A stretch of 64,000 bases of DNA from Nageia nagi (taxonomy: Eukaryota; Pinophyta). The position numbers and the translations under genes were made by a program. The notes below the pieces were generated by a model. It saw only the letters and a list, made by a program, of their open reading frames with translations. It made no database searches and was not told the DNA's origin. The stretch spans positions 48,360,001-48,424,000 of the forward strand of contig JBITNC010000001.1 in NCBI GenBank assembly GCA_050084985.1, written 5' to 3'. Within the stretch, counting starts at the first letter, position 1, and each line of letters opens with the position of its first letter. Positions 1 to 10,660 of the stretch are shown piece after piece.

Positions 1-490
1 ATCTTAACACCTTCTTCACAATAATAGGTGTTTACAAGATTTCTCCAAGAGTGGCTAATTTGTTTACCACATCTTTGAATCTCATACAATAATCTCCTAC
101 ACTTTCAATTTCTTTCATCATCAAATTTTCAAAATCCTTCTGCAATGTTTGTATCTTGACCACCTTCACTTGGTCACTTCCTTCATATTCCTCTTTGAGA
201 TACCTCCATGCTTCTTGGGTTGTTTTGCTTCTTGCAATTATTGGGAAGAAGCTATCATTTAGTGTTGAATCAATGTACCGCAAGGTAAGGGAATTATTTT
301 TTATTTCTTCCCTCTTGCTTTTTTATAAATCTCCTTTTAATGTGCTCCATTCAGTTGGTTCAACATAACCTTTATCAATAATATACCACAAATCCTTTCC
401 TATTAACAAATGCCTCATCTTAATGCTCCAATATTAATAATTTTGATCATTGAATTTAGGGATGAGTAGCGAATTGTTCAAGTTGGCCAT
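1..490 (-). pseudogene. Ty1/copia gag, N-terminal part, broken
   Basis: The frame opens with ATG at 488-490 (MANLNNSLLIPKFND) and stays in one register to the window edge. Residues such as LWYIIDKGYVEPTEW and TTQEAWRYLKEEYEG match the copia-type gag domain (UBN2 / Retrotran_gag_2), which packages element RNA. Three in-frame TAA codons, at 434-436, 323-325 and 32-34, interrupt it; I see no frameshift. The rest of the polyprotein would lie to the left of the window. No PBS or LTR boundary was found just upstream of the start, so the element cannot be delimited. It is a dead copy. Confidence 0.75.
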
Positions 491-1399
491 GACACATAAG
501 CAAGTATAATTGAAGACTTCCTTTAACAAAGTTTGCTCAAAACTTGAGTCTCTTTCTACCAAATGTGGGATTCAAGACAGGGCATTATTTCTCTCAGGTG
601 CAAAGCGACAACGCTAGAGAACATGAATATAGAGTGATTTCGTACGATGTTTGGGGGCTAAACCCTTTAGATTTATTATAAAGTCTTATGTTTGGACTAA
701 CTCGTGTAAAAAATACAATATCAAAATAAATACATAAACAAATAGAAGAATACATGCTCTGCAAAAGTCTACTTCATCATAAATGTTCCTCACACATAAA
801 TGGAGGGAAAAACTAATAAAATATACTCAATTATGATTAATTAAAGTGTTTCTAAAATAATTTGCACACTGCTAACTCTCCTTCAAGGTTTTTTTTATTC
901 AATCAACTTGAATACGAAGTGATAATTACATATTTTATCAATAAAAGGCTCTTCAAGACACCTAAGAATCATAAGACACTAAAGGACTCTTTTGAATTCT
1001 TTCTACACTACTAAAAATATGGCACCTACAACAAATAACAATATTTGCATTATGTACATGGAATAATGCTTAGCATCAATCCCTAACAAATTAGTTTGGT
1101 TGCAAAATCTCTTTATCAAGAGATTAAATCACATTCAAATCAATAGGGATGTTTTGTTGGTTCAATGTTCCTTCATTTAGTTGTTGATCTAGTTTTGGTG
1201 TAACCTTTACGGTTGGGATTCCTTTGAAGGGATAATAGGTTGGGTCATTTATGATTATTCATTTGGTAAGGTTGGGGGTATTTGTTTGAATCTTCAATGG
1301 TGTAAAAGTTTCACCAGCGACTCTTCCATGGTTTGAAGGCAGTGGTAATAATTATTATTTTGAGTATCTTGAATAGGCATTATTTACTTACAATTTGTA
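491..1399. other. Intergenic, probable copia leader then unassigned AT-rich DNA
   Basis: No gene is visible. The first 200 bases probably belong to the untranslated leader of the minus-strand copia element that starts at 490. The rest is AT-rich and has no repeat I could assign. Confidence 0.4.
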
Positions 1400-1830
1400 T
1401 TTTTTTTAATTTGGGTTGCTAAAAAGGATCAAGTTTTGGGGGAGCTAGAGGGAATCTTCTTGCTAGTTGGACATAATTATAGTAGATCTTGCATCTAATT
1501 ATAATATTTTCATAGTGTAGGGATATATCCCATTTAGAAAGTTTGTCTTGGATTTTAATTTTAGTCGGTAGAGGAAGCAACAATTCAAGGTTTACATAGA
1601 TTCTGACATAATATAATTTTATATAAGATTTTGTCTTATCAGAGGAACCTATGAAGATTCCCAAGGAATTACCAATGGTGTTAAAAATAAAATTTTTATA
1701 GAGCTTGAAAGGAATTCTATGCAGTCAAACCCATACCAAAGTAAAGAAAAGGAATTCTTCACTCGACATATATCCCATGTTCTATGGTTTCATGAATAGA
1801 CCAACTTTACCAAAAAACCAAGTAGCTCCT
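1400..1830 (-). pseudogene. LINE ORF1-like fragment (DUF4283 plus zinc knuckle)
   Basis: Minus-strand translation gives an FTLVWVWLHRIPFKLY-like stretch, then IGNSLGIFIG, then YVRIYVNLELLLPLPTKI and YENIIIRCKIYYNYVQLARRFPL. The order matches the DUF4283 domain followed by a zf-CCHC_4 knuckle, found in ORF1 of plant L1-type LINEs and in related zinc-knuckle proteins. The knuckle has decayed: only one of its cysteines remains. The open part is 1419-1664, and the upstream half is recognisable only across a frame break. The family call rests on pattern memory and is moderate. Confidence 0.45.
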
Positions 1831-1858
1831 TAGAAAATTAGGTCTCTGTATTATTTAT

Positions 1859-2489
1859 TGTAGATGCCTAAATATGATTTTTTTTTAATTAATAATTCAT
1901 ATTTATTGAATTAAATAATATTATTGTAAAAAAGATGTAGATGCACCACAAGCAATGTAATAAGTAAATATAAATGTAAAAGGTGTAGATCTCAAGAACA
2001 AATGCATCTTTAAAAGAAGATCAAAGCAAGATATTCCATACATAGGCAAGTCCAAGGAATACATCATAATTGAAACAATATCTTTAAACACCACCAATTA
2101 ACCTTGGATTTTTTATGCCCTAGTTGCGATGATCATATTCTACTCTTTGTGTGAGATCAGATTCTTCATATTTCAAGCCATTAATGACATGCGTTATGCA
2201 TGGTATGTCATCATGTTTGAAGTTGAATTTGCAATACTCTTCATCTTGTTCTACATACTTCAATTCATGTGCATGAATCTACTTCATTAAGGCCGTTAAC
2301 GATGTGCATTTCTTATAATGAGTTATCGCAATCGATGTATGATCTATGTTATTTCATTTTGATGGGATCTGATAAAGGTACCTAATTTATCATACTTGTT
2401 TATTGACATATCTCTAATATATGCTTCAATATTATAATGTGAAGAAATAGTCCTTCAATTTATTATTCATGCATTATTTTTAGTCTACA
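1859..2489 (+). repeat. 5' LTR of the small element
   Basis: Starts TGTAGATGCC and ends TAGTCTACA. Bases 1859-2243 are matched by the second copy at 3166-3550 with scattered differences. The part from 2244 to 2489 has no partner in the window because the second LTR is cut short. Confidence 0.6.
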
Positions 2490-2594
2490 TTTTGGTGAAC
2501 CCATTATTTCAAAGGATTTTTTCCCCTGGGGCAAGATTTTATGCAAATTTGAGGAGTTTCATTTGAATCTCTCTTTTTATCCAATTCGTCATTA

Positions 2595-2770
2595 GCCACT
2601 GCTTTAGTAGATTCTAATAGTGACTCATTGGCCATTGCTTTGATAGTTATTAATGTCAATTTATTAGCCACTACTTTGGTAGATACCAATATTGATATGT
2701 TGGCCATTATCTTTTAGATACCAATGGTGATTAACTATTGTAGTAGATACCAATATTGACATGGTGGGAA
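2595..2770 (-). repeat. 36-bp minisatellite, about five units
   Basis: Units start at 2595, 2631, 2667 and 2703, the last being shortened, and a fifth degenerate unit follows. The first three are exactly 36 bp, so a minus-strand frame (2504-2707) reads a 12-residue repeat of the type N-x-S/T-L-x-x-S-T-K-A-V-A. Nothing indicates that the peptide is made. Confidence 0.7.
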
Positions 2771-3165
2771 AGCAAATCAGAAGAAAGAAATTAAGATAAA
2801 AAATGAAGGAGTTACCCCCATCCATCAAGCAAGGAGAAAAGAGTTTTTGGTTGTATCATGGGAAATGGTCGAAGGAATTCATATGGAGAGTAGATCCAAA
2901 TATATCATTAATCCTTCAAGATGAGAGTTTCTAATGAATTCCTGGGAAAACCTCAAAATATCATCTTCCCCATTTGATTTTTATCTTGGTCACCCCATTC
3001 ATAGAGATTTCTTGGGGAAATCAAGTCAAAAAGGGGCATACAAGAGGCATCAAATCAATAATAATCAAGGAGAAATGGTTCAATTTTAGGCATATATTTT
3101 TTTCTTTAATTCTTTGGATTATGCAGCTTCAATGCCTTTCATTACATATCGAAAGAGGGGCAAAC

Positions 3166-3553
3166 TGTAGATGCCAAAATATGATTTATTATTAATTACT
3201 AATTCATATTTATTGTATTAAATAATGTTATTATAAAAAGGGTATAAATGCACCAAAGCAATGTAATAAGCAAATATTAATGTAAAAGGTGTAGATATCA
3301 AGAATAAATGCATCTATAAAAGAAGATCAAAGCAAGATATTCTATATGCAAATGAAGTCCAACGAATATGACTCAACTAAAATGATATCTTTAGACACCA
3401 CCAATTAACCTTGGATTTGTTATGCCCTAGTTGCAGTGATCATATTTTATTCTTTACATGAGGTCAGGTTCTTCATATTTCAAGCCATTAACAACATTCA
3501 TTATGCATGGTATGTCATCATGTTTGAAGTTTGATCTATAATATTCTTCATGG
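3166..3553 (+). repeat. 3' LTR of the small element, truncated
   Basis: Matches 1859-2243. It is preceded by a purine-rich tract at about 3151-3165. It ends abruptly against gypsy gag sequence. Confidence 0.6.
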
Positions 3554-3559
3554 TGTCTA

Positions 3560-5170
3560 TGTTAAGGTCCAAATCTGAATTGTTCGACTCCTCCTTCAAA
3601 AACACCTCTATGTAATGCTCTTATTTCTTGCATTGCCTTGGCAACAGTACCCTAGCTCCCAAGACTTCTTGCAATATAAGCCCTTATCTTCCTCCCTTAT
3701 TTTCCTTTGTGTGGTTGTGTCCAACTGGTTCATTTGAGGTGGGGGGAAAGGTTTGGTCTTGCTAGGCCCCTCCTTATCTACGTAGGTATTTTGCATGGCC
3801 GATCCCTTGAATTTCTATCCTCCCTTGAGGGATTTCATTATTGGATGAAGGTTGTATGTAGCCCTTATAGCATCATCAAGGTTCTTAAGAGAGGAAATCT
3901 TGACCATTCCGTGTAATAGCTCCATCAAGCCCTTTATGAAGAGGAATGTCAATCACTTCTTAATAATGTGATGGATCATGACTACAATTTTTGGGAAATT
4001 TGATACATACTCATCCATTACTCCTTGCTACCCTAATGATGTTAAATCTAGAAGTAGTCATTCTCCCTCTTTCGATCAAATCTCTTAACCAGTTGCCTGA
4101 CAAACTTGTCAAAAGAGATCATGAGTGAGTAATGTTAGATGATTAATCCATGTTGCCACCACTCAAGGGCATCCCCCTCAAAGTGTAAATATGTGTAATG
4201 GATCACATCTTCCTCCATCATGTTTGGGCTCAGGGTGAAGTAAGTTTGTAGCTGATGCAAACATGCCCTAATAGTCATCCATTTTCCATCCTACATCTAC
4301 ACTTCCATTTTATTTATGTTCTGTTACAAGTCTCTCATCTCCCCATGAGTTACTTGGGGTATGTGTTCCATGTGTACTACTCCCTTTCAACCCTAAGACT
4401 TTCAGGTAACGATTGAAGTTAACATCTCAGTTCAACCTTAGATCCAACATGGAATACTTCCTAAAAATCTAATTCAACTATAATGGACTAGGAACCCTAT
4501 TCTTCATCTCCTCTCTTGACTTCTTGATGAACATGGGCTTTGATAACTTAGGGATGATGGATTGCTCCATCGTCTTGCCAACTTCCTCCACTAGGTACCT
4601 CCTTATTAGAGGGTTAGTACCATATGGTGCTCAGTGTGAATGGGATCTCAGAAGTGTGGGTTTTAGATGAGCCATAGATCTATGGTGAGTAGATTATTGA
4701 TCTCTCGAGCTACAAGATCTCCTCATGCTTAGCTCCCTATATGCCCTATCCTCCTCATGCAACTCCTTTCTATCACTTGGAATAGGATGTGGGGGGCTGA
4801 CTTACCTTTTTGGCTTCTCATGAACTCCCACATGTCTATTTAGCTACCACTGCATGGTAATGATGGCTCTTATCATGTTATGGATGGCCAAGATGAGTTC
4901 ATTAAACTTTTGTTTAGGTGTGGAATCCTAAATCAAAGTAGAACCTCTTCTCTTTATTGATGTAGGCCTTCATCTTGGTGCATCATCCTCCTCTCCAGAT
5001 GCACCCTCATTCGGTGCCTCATTCATCCATGGTTGATGATCCTCCTCATGGATGACCTTATGAGGTGTTTCTTCGATATGTGACTTTTCACTCTTCCTTA
5101 TGGATGCCATCTCTCTTCAAGTGTTAAATATAGTGTAATAGCGATGTACTATCAATTTTATACATAGGTT
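3560..5170 (-). pseudogene. Ty3/gypsy gag remnant
   Basis: The frame at 3608-3796 contains VDKEGPSKTKPFPPPQ and a degenerate knuckle region KGLYCKKSWELGYCCQG. These align with VDKEGPSKAKPFPSPR and CFYCKKTWEPGH at 57880-58020. Further upstream on the minus strand, gag-domain sequence can be followed only in pieces across many stops and shifts. In an intact element this protein forms the virus-like particle; here it is dead. Confidence 0.7.
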
Positions 5171-5180
5171 GGTTAGATCT

Positions 5181-5194
5181 AAGCTTTGATACCA
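5181..5194 (-). other. Primer binding site
   Basis: Minus strand reads TGGTATCAAAGCTT, close to the complement of the initiator tRNA-Met 3' end. It lies two bases inside the LTR boundary at 5196. Confidence 0.6.
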
Positions 5195-5195
5195 C

Positions 5196-6384
5196 TGTAA
5201 ATATTCGATTACCAATTCAAGTGCAATTAAATTAAACATGACCAAATATACCCAACATTTAGATAAGAATAGCAAGAATAAGCATTCAAACCCTCAATTT
5301 GCCAATGTTAGTACTAGGGCATCTAATACAAGTTTGTACAACACAATTATGCCAACGTATGCTAACTACAAGCATGCATTAATAAATAAACCACAACATT
5401 GTAAATAGTAAAGAATATACAAGATAAATATGAAGATCCAAATGCCCATGACTGTATGTAAGGTAAATGATGAATAATAATATAATACCAAGCTCTCGAA
5501 GCTGGAAATTGGCCTCCAAGGAGCCAACTAGGGCTCAAATGATGTTTCTCACTACTGGATGAATGATGGAATAATGGATAGTCTTGCTCCTCAAAACTTA
5601 ATTCCTCTCCATCGAAGGAGCCCTCCTCTGATCTCGATAACCATTAAAGGTATAAGTGTAACCTCAAAATACCACTGAATGGGAAAGGGTGTACACCATT
5701 TACGTAGACTATAGGATCCCTCATCCTGATAGCCCTCCTATACGCTACACCTAAGGGATTGCTTAGCATTTATAAGACTTGTGTCCACTAGACAATATCA
5801 AGAGATAATAATAATGATCAAGTATATCTAGCTATGAGGCTCTAATGCCTCTTTATACATAACTATATTTGGATCTCACCCAGGAGTCATCACCCATCTC
5901 CTTAATTCCAATGTTAGACTCCTAGGGATCCAAAAAGTCCAATGTGGATGCTTAGGAGTCAAGCATACCAACATGGGGGCCTAAAGTACTATAAATACCA
6001 ACATGGGGATTTAGGAGTGCCACACATGTCCAACGTGGGTCTAGGATCCATGTGAGGGGTCTAGGTGTCATCATGGACCAACGTGGGGGTCTAAGAGTCT
6101 GCCTAAGGTTGATGCATGTATACAAGTGCTCATCCATCCATATAAGTGCTAAACAAACCTTGGGATTCTCATAATCATGATCAGGAACTCCAAGTATAAT
6201 TAAACACCTATATCTATGCTTGGGAGGGAGACATCTCATTTGGGGCTCACAGTAGGGTCCATTTACCGATTAAGTATTCTATCCCAAGTCTTAACTTAAA
6301 ACATAACATAATAATAAAGTATGTTACAAAAGGGAATTCATAGAGTTCTAAAATCAAGTACAATAATATAAGGGGGACATCAAA
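5196..6384 (-). repeat. 5' LTR of the minus-strand gypsy copy
   Basis: About 1.19 kb. Landmarks match the LTRs at 55180 and 59470: a GATGTCCCC start, the block around ACTGTGAGCCCCAAATGAG, and GCCCTAGTTGGCTCC. The terminal TG has mutated. It directly borders the telomere-like block that starts at 6386. Confidence 0.7.
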
Positions 6385-6385
6385 A

Positions 6386-6985
6386 GGGTTTAGAGGTTTA
6401 CAATACAAGGTGTATGATTTAGGAATTTTACAATTTTAGGATGTTTAGGGTTCTAAAATTCAAAGTGTATAATTCAAGGGCTTAATATTTTTAGGGTTTA
6501 GGGTATAAGGTTTTAAGAGTGTAGGGGTTAGGGTATAAGGTTTTAAGGGTTTAGGTATTTAAGGTTTTGTCTAGGGATTTCAAGTTTTACAAGTTTAAGG
6601 TTTAAGAGTTTTATGATTTTACAATTTCAAGGTTTAGGATTTAAATTTCGAGGGGTTAAGGATTTAGAGTTTAAGTTTATAGGGTTTATGGTTTAAAGGC
6701 TTAAGGGTTTTAGTGTTTATGATTTTAGGAGTTTAAGGTTTAGGGTTTAAGGGTTTACAATTTTATGATTTTAGGGTTATGCTTTTTAAGATTTAAGGTT
6801 CATAGTTTAAAGGCTTAAGGATTTTAGAGTTCAAGGTTTAAGATTTAAAAGTTTAGGGTTTAAGGGTTTAGGGTTTTATGATTTTAGGGTTTAAGCTTTT
6901 AAGATTTAAGGTTTACAATTTAAGGGTTTAGGAGTTTAGGGTTTAAGCATATAGGGTTTTACAATTTTGGGTTTAATCAAGGTTC
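6386..6985 (+). repeat. Degenerate telomere-like array, G-rich strand on +
   Basis: About 600 bp made largely of variants of TTTAGGG, with many GGGTTTA, AGGGTTTAA and AGGTTTAAG units and interruptions. Perfect runs of the heptamer are at most two units, so the array is old or was never a working telomere. Confidence 0.75.
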
Positions 6986-7299
6986 AATGTTAGACTTAAA
7001 ATAATAAAAATATGAATTAGTTTCTTTAAAATATGACTTAAGTTAGTAAAATATAATTGAAATATAATGAAAATCAATCCTATAAGACTATATCCATCAA
7101 CCTTTTGACCAATGACATTAACTACCATGCCAAGAATAAAAAATAAAACATAAAATTCCCTCTCAACTTAATTATCGATTTCCCCATGTAGTGACAATAT
7201 TGAAAAATATATGAGCTCACAATTATCATTAATTATTAAATCATATACATCATTGTATATGATTCCATTTGTAAATATATATTTATGCATGTACAATAA
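6986..7299. other. Spacer between opposed telomere-like arrays
   Basis: AT-rich DNA without a gene or recognisable element. Confidence 0.4.
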
Positions 7300-7530
7300 C
7301 CCATAACACTAACACCAACCATAACCCTAACCCCTAAATCATAATCATAACCCTAACAATAACCCTAAAAATTCATAACCCTAACCATAACCCTAAATAT
7401 TTATAACCTTAACTCTTAATTGCTTACCTTAACCTTAACCCTAACCCTTAACCTCTTACCCTAATCGCTTACCTTAAACTGAACTATAATCCCCAACTAT
7501 TAAAATCTAATCCCTAAACCACCTTAACCT
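7300..7530 (-). repeat. Degenerate telomere-like array, C-rich strand on +
   Basis: Repeated CATAACCCTAA, CCCTAACC and CCTTAACC variants, the reverse complement of the array at 6386-6985. The two arrays therefore face each other. Confidence 0.7.
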
Positions 7531-8689
7531 TAACCCCTAAATTTGACTTAGGTCAATAAATTTTTGACTTATGTTAGACCTAGGTCGTTAAAACTTTAAC
7601 TTAGGTCATACTTATTAGGTTACTAAAAATTTGATTTAGGTTAGTAAAAATTAAACTTAAATAATTTGATACTATTTTTTTCTTTTAATATACACTACTA
7701 ACATTAAATATTTGATTTGTAATAGTTTTTGTGCTATTAGTTAAATAGTTAATTGTGATTTTATATTCATGAAATGATTGTTAATTTGTGAGTATTTACT
7801 AACATTTATTTAATTATCATTTGCAGGGTTCTTCCAGAGTGCTTGGTAATTAGGGGGTAGAAGACGTGGATGAAGAAAACAATGGCAATGAGCATGGATG
7901 TGATGGTGATTGATATAGAGTAGGGGATAGTGAGGGTTTCTGGATTAGATGATAGTATTGATGATAGTGATCATTGTACATGTTCATTACAGATATTTTC
8001 ATACATTTACAATGTCTATATGTTAAGTTTTTAATGTGTTTACAAATTATTTTGAGTTTCAAAGTTTTGCTTCTATTGAATTTAATTATATTTAATTTAT
8101 TTCAATTCAATTACATTTATTTAATTCAATTAAATATAATTAATAAATTAAAATTCACTATAATGAATTAATTCAATTTAATATAATTTTTTCAAAAATA
8201 TCATTAAATTTTTTTTTTAAATGCAAATTTTATTTTTCAATTATAAATTCTTGATGTTAATACCAATGTTATACCTAACAAAAAAATACAAATTGATTTT
8301 TTTTAATTATATTTCATGACAGTATAACTAACAACAATAGTGATAGAAAACATAATGTTTTTATGGTATATATGACATCCTTGACATTATGCATGACAAA
8401 AATTATGATGAAATTGTATTGATTTTATGATGAAATACCTAACATTGTGTGTGACATGCACTGATAAAATGCCTAATGAAAATTCTACTAGTAGTTCTGA
8501 CGGACACGTTAACATTAACCATATCATTAGGGGTTACAAATAAAAAAAATACAAAGGGGCCCAACGTTATTTCTAATGGTGGACCCCTATTTTCTTATAG
8601 TGCTTGATTAACACTAATAATTTTGAGCTCAATTGCCACCCTTTGAAATTGATTGCCTACCTCTTTTTTGAACTAATAATACATGCTTG
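7531..8689. other. Unassigned AT-rich DNA, possible CACTA-transposon end
   Basis: The motif GACTTAGGTCA recurs at about 7547-7600. On the minus strand from 8603 the sequence begins CACTATAAGAAAA, typical of CACTA (EnSpm) termini, but I found no partner terminus. The middle is very AT-rich. No gene is seen. Confidence 0.3.
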
Positions 8690-9140
8690 ATAATACTTAA
8701 AAATACATTGATAAACACTTGAACTCATATGACAATACTTGAAAAGAGTTTGATAAACACATTAAGGCATATGATAATACTTTAAAATAATTTGATAAAC
8801 ACATGATAGAAACATTGATAATAATATGATGAACACATTGATGAGCTCGTGATACACACAATGATAAGCACATGATAATCATATTCATAATCACTTGAAA
8901 AATATATTGATAACCTTGGTAAAATCATAAAAATAAATTTATAAACTTTATGAAAGTACATTGATAAACTCATGAAAACACAATGGAAATCTTCATAAAG
9001 TACATTGATAAACTCATGAAAACACATTGAAAATCTTCATGAAAAACAATTGATAATGTTCATGAAAATACATTATTAAGCTCATGAAAAAAACATTGAT
9101 AATCTTCATAAAAATACATTGATAAAATCACTGATGGACT
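8690..9140 (+). repeat. Minisatellite, ACATTGATAAACTCATGAAAA type
   Basis: Around twenty imperfect units of roughly 20-25 bp built on CATTGATAA and CTCATGAAAA, with a clearer double unit of about 47 bp at 8960-9070. Overlapping minus-strand reading frames here (8697-9027) are by-products of the repeat. Confidence 0.7.
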
Positions 9141-9240
9141 TATGAAACTTATCTTTCCTAAAGATTGCATTTTATGATTTTACCTTGATAAGATTTCCAA
9201 CTATTTATTGATAACTTTTCTATTTCCATTCAAAATCGAT

Positions 9241-9245
9241 GAAAC
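9241..9245. other. Target-site duplication GAAAC, left copy
   Basis: GAAAC directly precedes the 5' LTR. The same five bases at 18343-18347 follow the 3' LTR. Confidence 0.9.
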
Positions 9246-9730
9246 TGTTAGAATTTGTAATGAAATATTGTGAATATCTAAACTCCTTGTAAGTTCAATT
9301 AATCACTTAAAGGATATGTAGATACCTTAAGGGATTAATTGAATTCTTTATTATGTGTGGACTTTGACCTAACCATGGGGTTAGTTGGTAGGTTAAAGTT
9401 AGGTCATGCATTTATTGTAACCCTAACCTTACCCTTGGGTTAAAGGGAGGTTAGGGAGGTGCTCTCAAGCTATAAATAGAGGGTCTCTCCTCTTGTAATT
9501 AATATCTTAGATTTGGAGTAACATTACTAGTTTGTAGGAGAGGAAGAGAATAGTTGTAAGAGGGGCATACTTGAGAATTGAGATACTAGTTGTGGATGTA
9601 CTCCCAAGGAGGGAGGAACCACATTATATTGGTGTCATATTGTGTGAATGGTGTTGTTAGCTAGTAGATGATGAATGATTTAGCTTCCTAGTCTTGGACC
9701 TTGAGAATTAGATCTAGGCTAATTCCATCA
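9246..9730 (+). repeat. 5' LTR of the copia element
   Basis: 485 bp, TGTTAG to CCATCA. It contains a clear TATA box (TATAAATAGA, 9471-9480), the probable start region for element RNA. By eye it differs from the 3' LTR at five positions plus a CTCTA insertion in the 3' copy. Confidence 0.93.
9471..9480 (+). promoter_or_regulatory. TATA box in the 5' LTR
   Basis: TATAAATAGA, about 225 bp into the LTR, in the usual place for a U3 promoter. The 3' LTR has the same box at 18078-18087. Confidence 0.65.
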
Positions 9731-9732
9731 AG

Positions 9733-9748
9733 TGGTATCAAAGCTTGG
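9733..9748 (+). other. Primer binding site
   Basis: TGGTATCAAAGCTTGG two bases after the LTR. It is close to the complement of the initiator tRNA-Met 3' end used by most plant copia elements. Confidence 0.75.
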
Positions 9749-9858
9749 TGTGGAAGCTCTTCTTCTACATCTTGGAGGTTCTTCATCCTTCTTCATTCCT
9801 TTGGTGTGGAAGCTCTTCTTCTACATCTTGGAGGTTCTTCATCCTTCTTCATTCCTCA
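9747..9858 (+). repeat. 56-bp tandem duplication in the leader
   Basis: Two nearly perfect copies, 9747-9802 and 9803-9858, each starting GGTGTGGAAGCTCTTC. The first overlaps the last bases of the PBS region. Confidence 0.85.
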
Positions 9859-10403
9859 TCTTACACCCCATTGGTGAGGTAAATTTTAAGAGAAGGTATA
9901 AATTTCCTCCTCATTTGGTTATCTTATGGATTATTGCATTAGAAACTAACATATTTTGTGAGATATTGGAGCTTATTTTTGGCAAAATATGATCAAAATG
10001 GTAATGCAAGCATTTTTTTATACTAACCTCTTATGTTAGTAGCATTTTTTTTTACAAAAATGCTTAATACATGATATACCTTTTAAGAGGATACTATGTA
10101 ACGCAAATATTTTTTTACTAACATTTTGTTTGTTAGTAGCATTGATTAATAACTCTATTACAAGGATTTCCAAGGTGTAATAGTTACATAATACTTTATT
10201 TCTTCTCTAAATTTTCTTATTTTTTGCAAAAATTTTAATGCAAATAGAGGGAAATAATTTCTAGAGGCAATTCTTTAAAATTTAAAGAAAATATGGGGAT
10301 ATTTGCCCTCTCTCATTTTTTATTGTTGAAATAAAAAGTGGAAGACTTTACAAGTTTTTTTGAAATATTTACAATATTTTTTTTTACATATAAATCAAAA
10401 AAA
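9859..10403 (+). other. Copia leader, non-coding
   Basis: AT-rich leader with homopolymer T tracts and two copies of a short palindromic motif around ACTAACNTNTTNTGTTAGTAGCAT. No gene is seen. Confidence 0.4.
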
Positions 10404-10660
10404 TTATTGGAGGGGGGACAAAACAAATTTGAAAAGGTCTGCAAACTGTTTGACAAAATTCCTCGAGCCTCCACCTCCACGACCTGGTAGACATGTATGC
10501 AAAATGTGGAAGCGTAGGGAAGGCACAGGAATTATTTGACAAGATGCAGACAGAGTTTCATGGTCTGCAAATGGTATTGATAGAGTTTCATGGACTACAA
10601 TGATCACAGAATATGCACAAAATGGATACGTTAAGGAGAGTTTGCACATTGTTTGATAGA
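10404..10660 (+). pseudogene. Pentatricopeptide-repeat (PPR) gene fragment captured in the copia leader
   Basis: One + frame reads LVDMYAKCGSVGKAQELFDKM. After a frame change comes RVSWTTMITEYAQNGYVKE. Both are hallmark strings of PLS-class plant PPR proteins, which bind and edit or process organellar RNA. The spacing between them is irregular. A short piece (GATAGAGTTTCATGG-like) is duplicated, and stops follow at the end of the second stretch. It covers only about two repeats, lies inside the copia element between PBS and gag, and shows no start codon. I read it as host sequence picked up by the retrotransposon, now non-functional. Confidence 0.75.

Larger units (their letters stand above)
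1859..3553 (+). mobile_element. Small LTR retrotransposon without recognisable gag or pol
   Basis: Two direct repeats begin TGTAGATGCC at 1859 and 3166 and align for about 385 bp. The first continues to TAGTCTACA at 2489, giving a TGTAGA/TCTACA terminal inverted repeat. It is followed by a PBS-like TTTTGGTGAACCC. The second is preceded by a polypurine tract (GAAAGAGGGGCAAAC). The second copy stops near 3553, where gypsy gag sequence begins, so the element is truncated there and no target duplication can be tested. The internal region, about 676 bp, codes for no retroviral domain; it holds a 36-bp minisatellite. It is a non-autonomous element of TRIM/LARD type. The LTR opening resembles the LTR at 61849-62806. 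Confidence 0.65.
3554..6384 (-). mobile_element. Truncated Ty3/gypsy element, decapeptide-repeat family
   Basis: Reading the minus strand, an LTR (6384 down to 5196) is followed by a tRNA-Met-type PBS and then by decayed gag that runs to about 3560. There it is cut by the small LTR element. The LTR and gag both match the better preserved copy at 55180-60741, for example the segment around CCATCCGATGG and the zinc-knuckle region. Everything downstream of the gag knuckle (protease, repeat region, 3' LTR) is missing. Confidence 0.75.

Noticed and set aside
2504-2707. Repeat-containing 67-codon minus frame as a gene
   Set aside because: It is a minisatellite inside a non-autonomous element, antisense to it, with no evidence of expression.
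6386-7530. CRISPR-like or regulatory array
   Set aside because: Units are short telomere-like heptamers without spacers, in plant DNA.
8591-8603. Complete CACTA transposon
   Set aside because: CACTATAAGAAAA on the minus strand looks like a CACTA end. No matching inverted end, target duplication or transposase was found, so only a possible end is noted.
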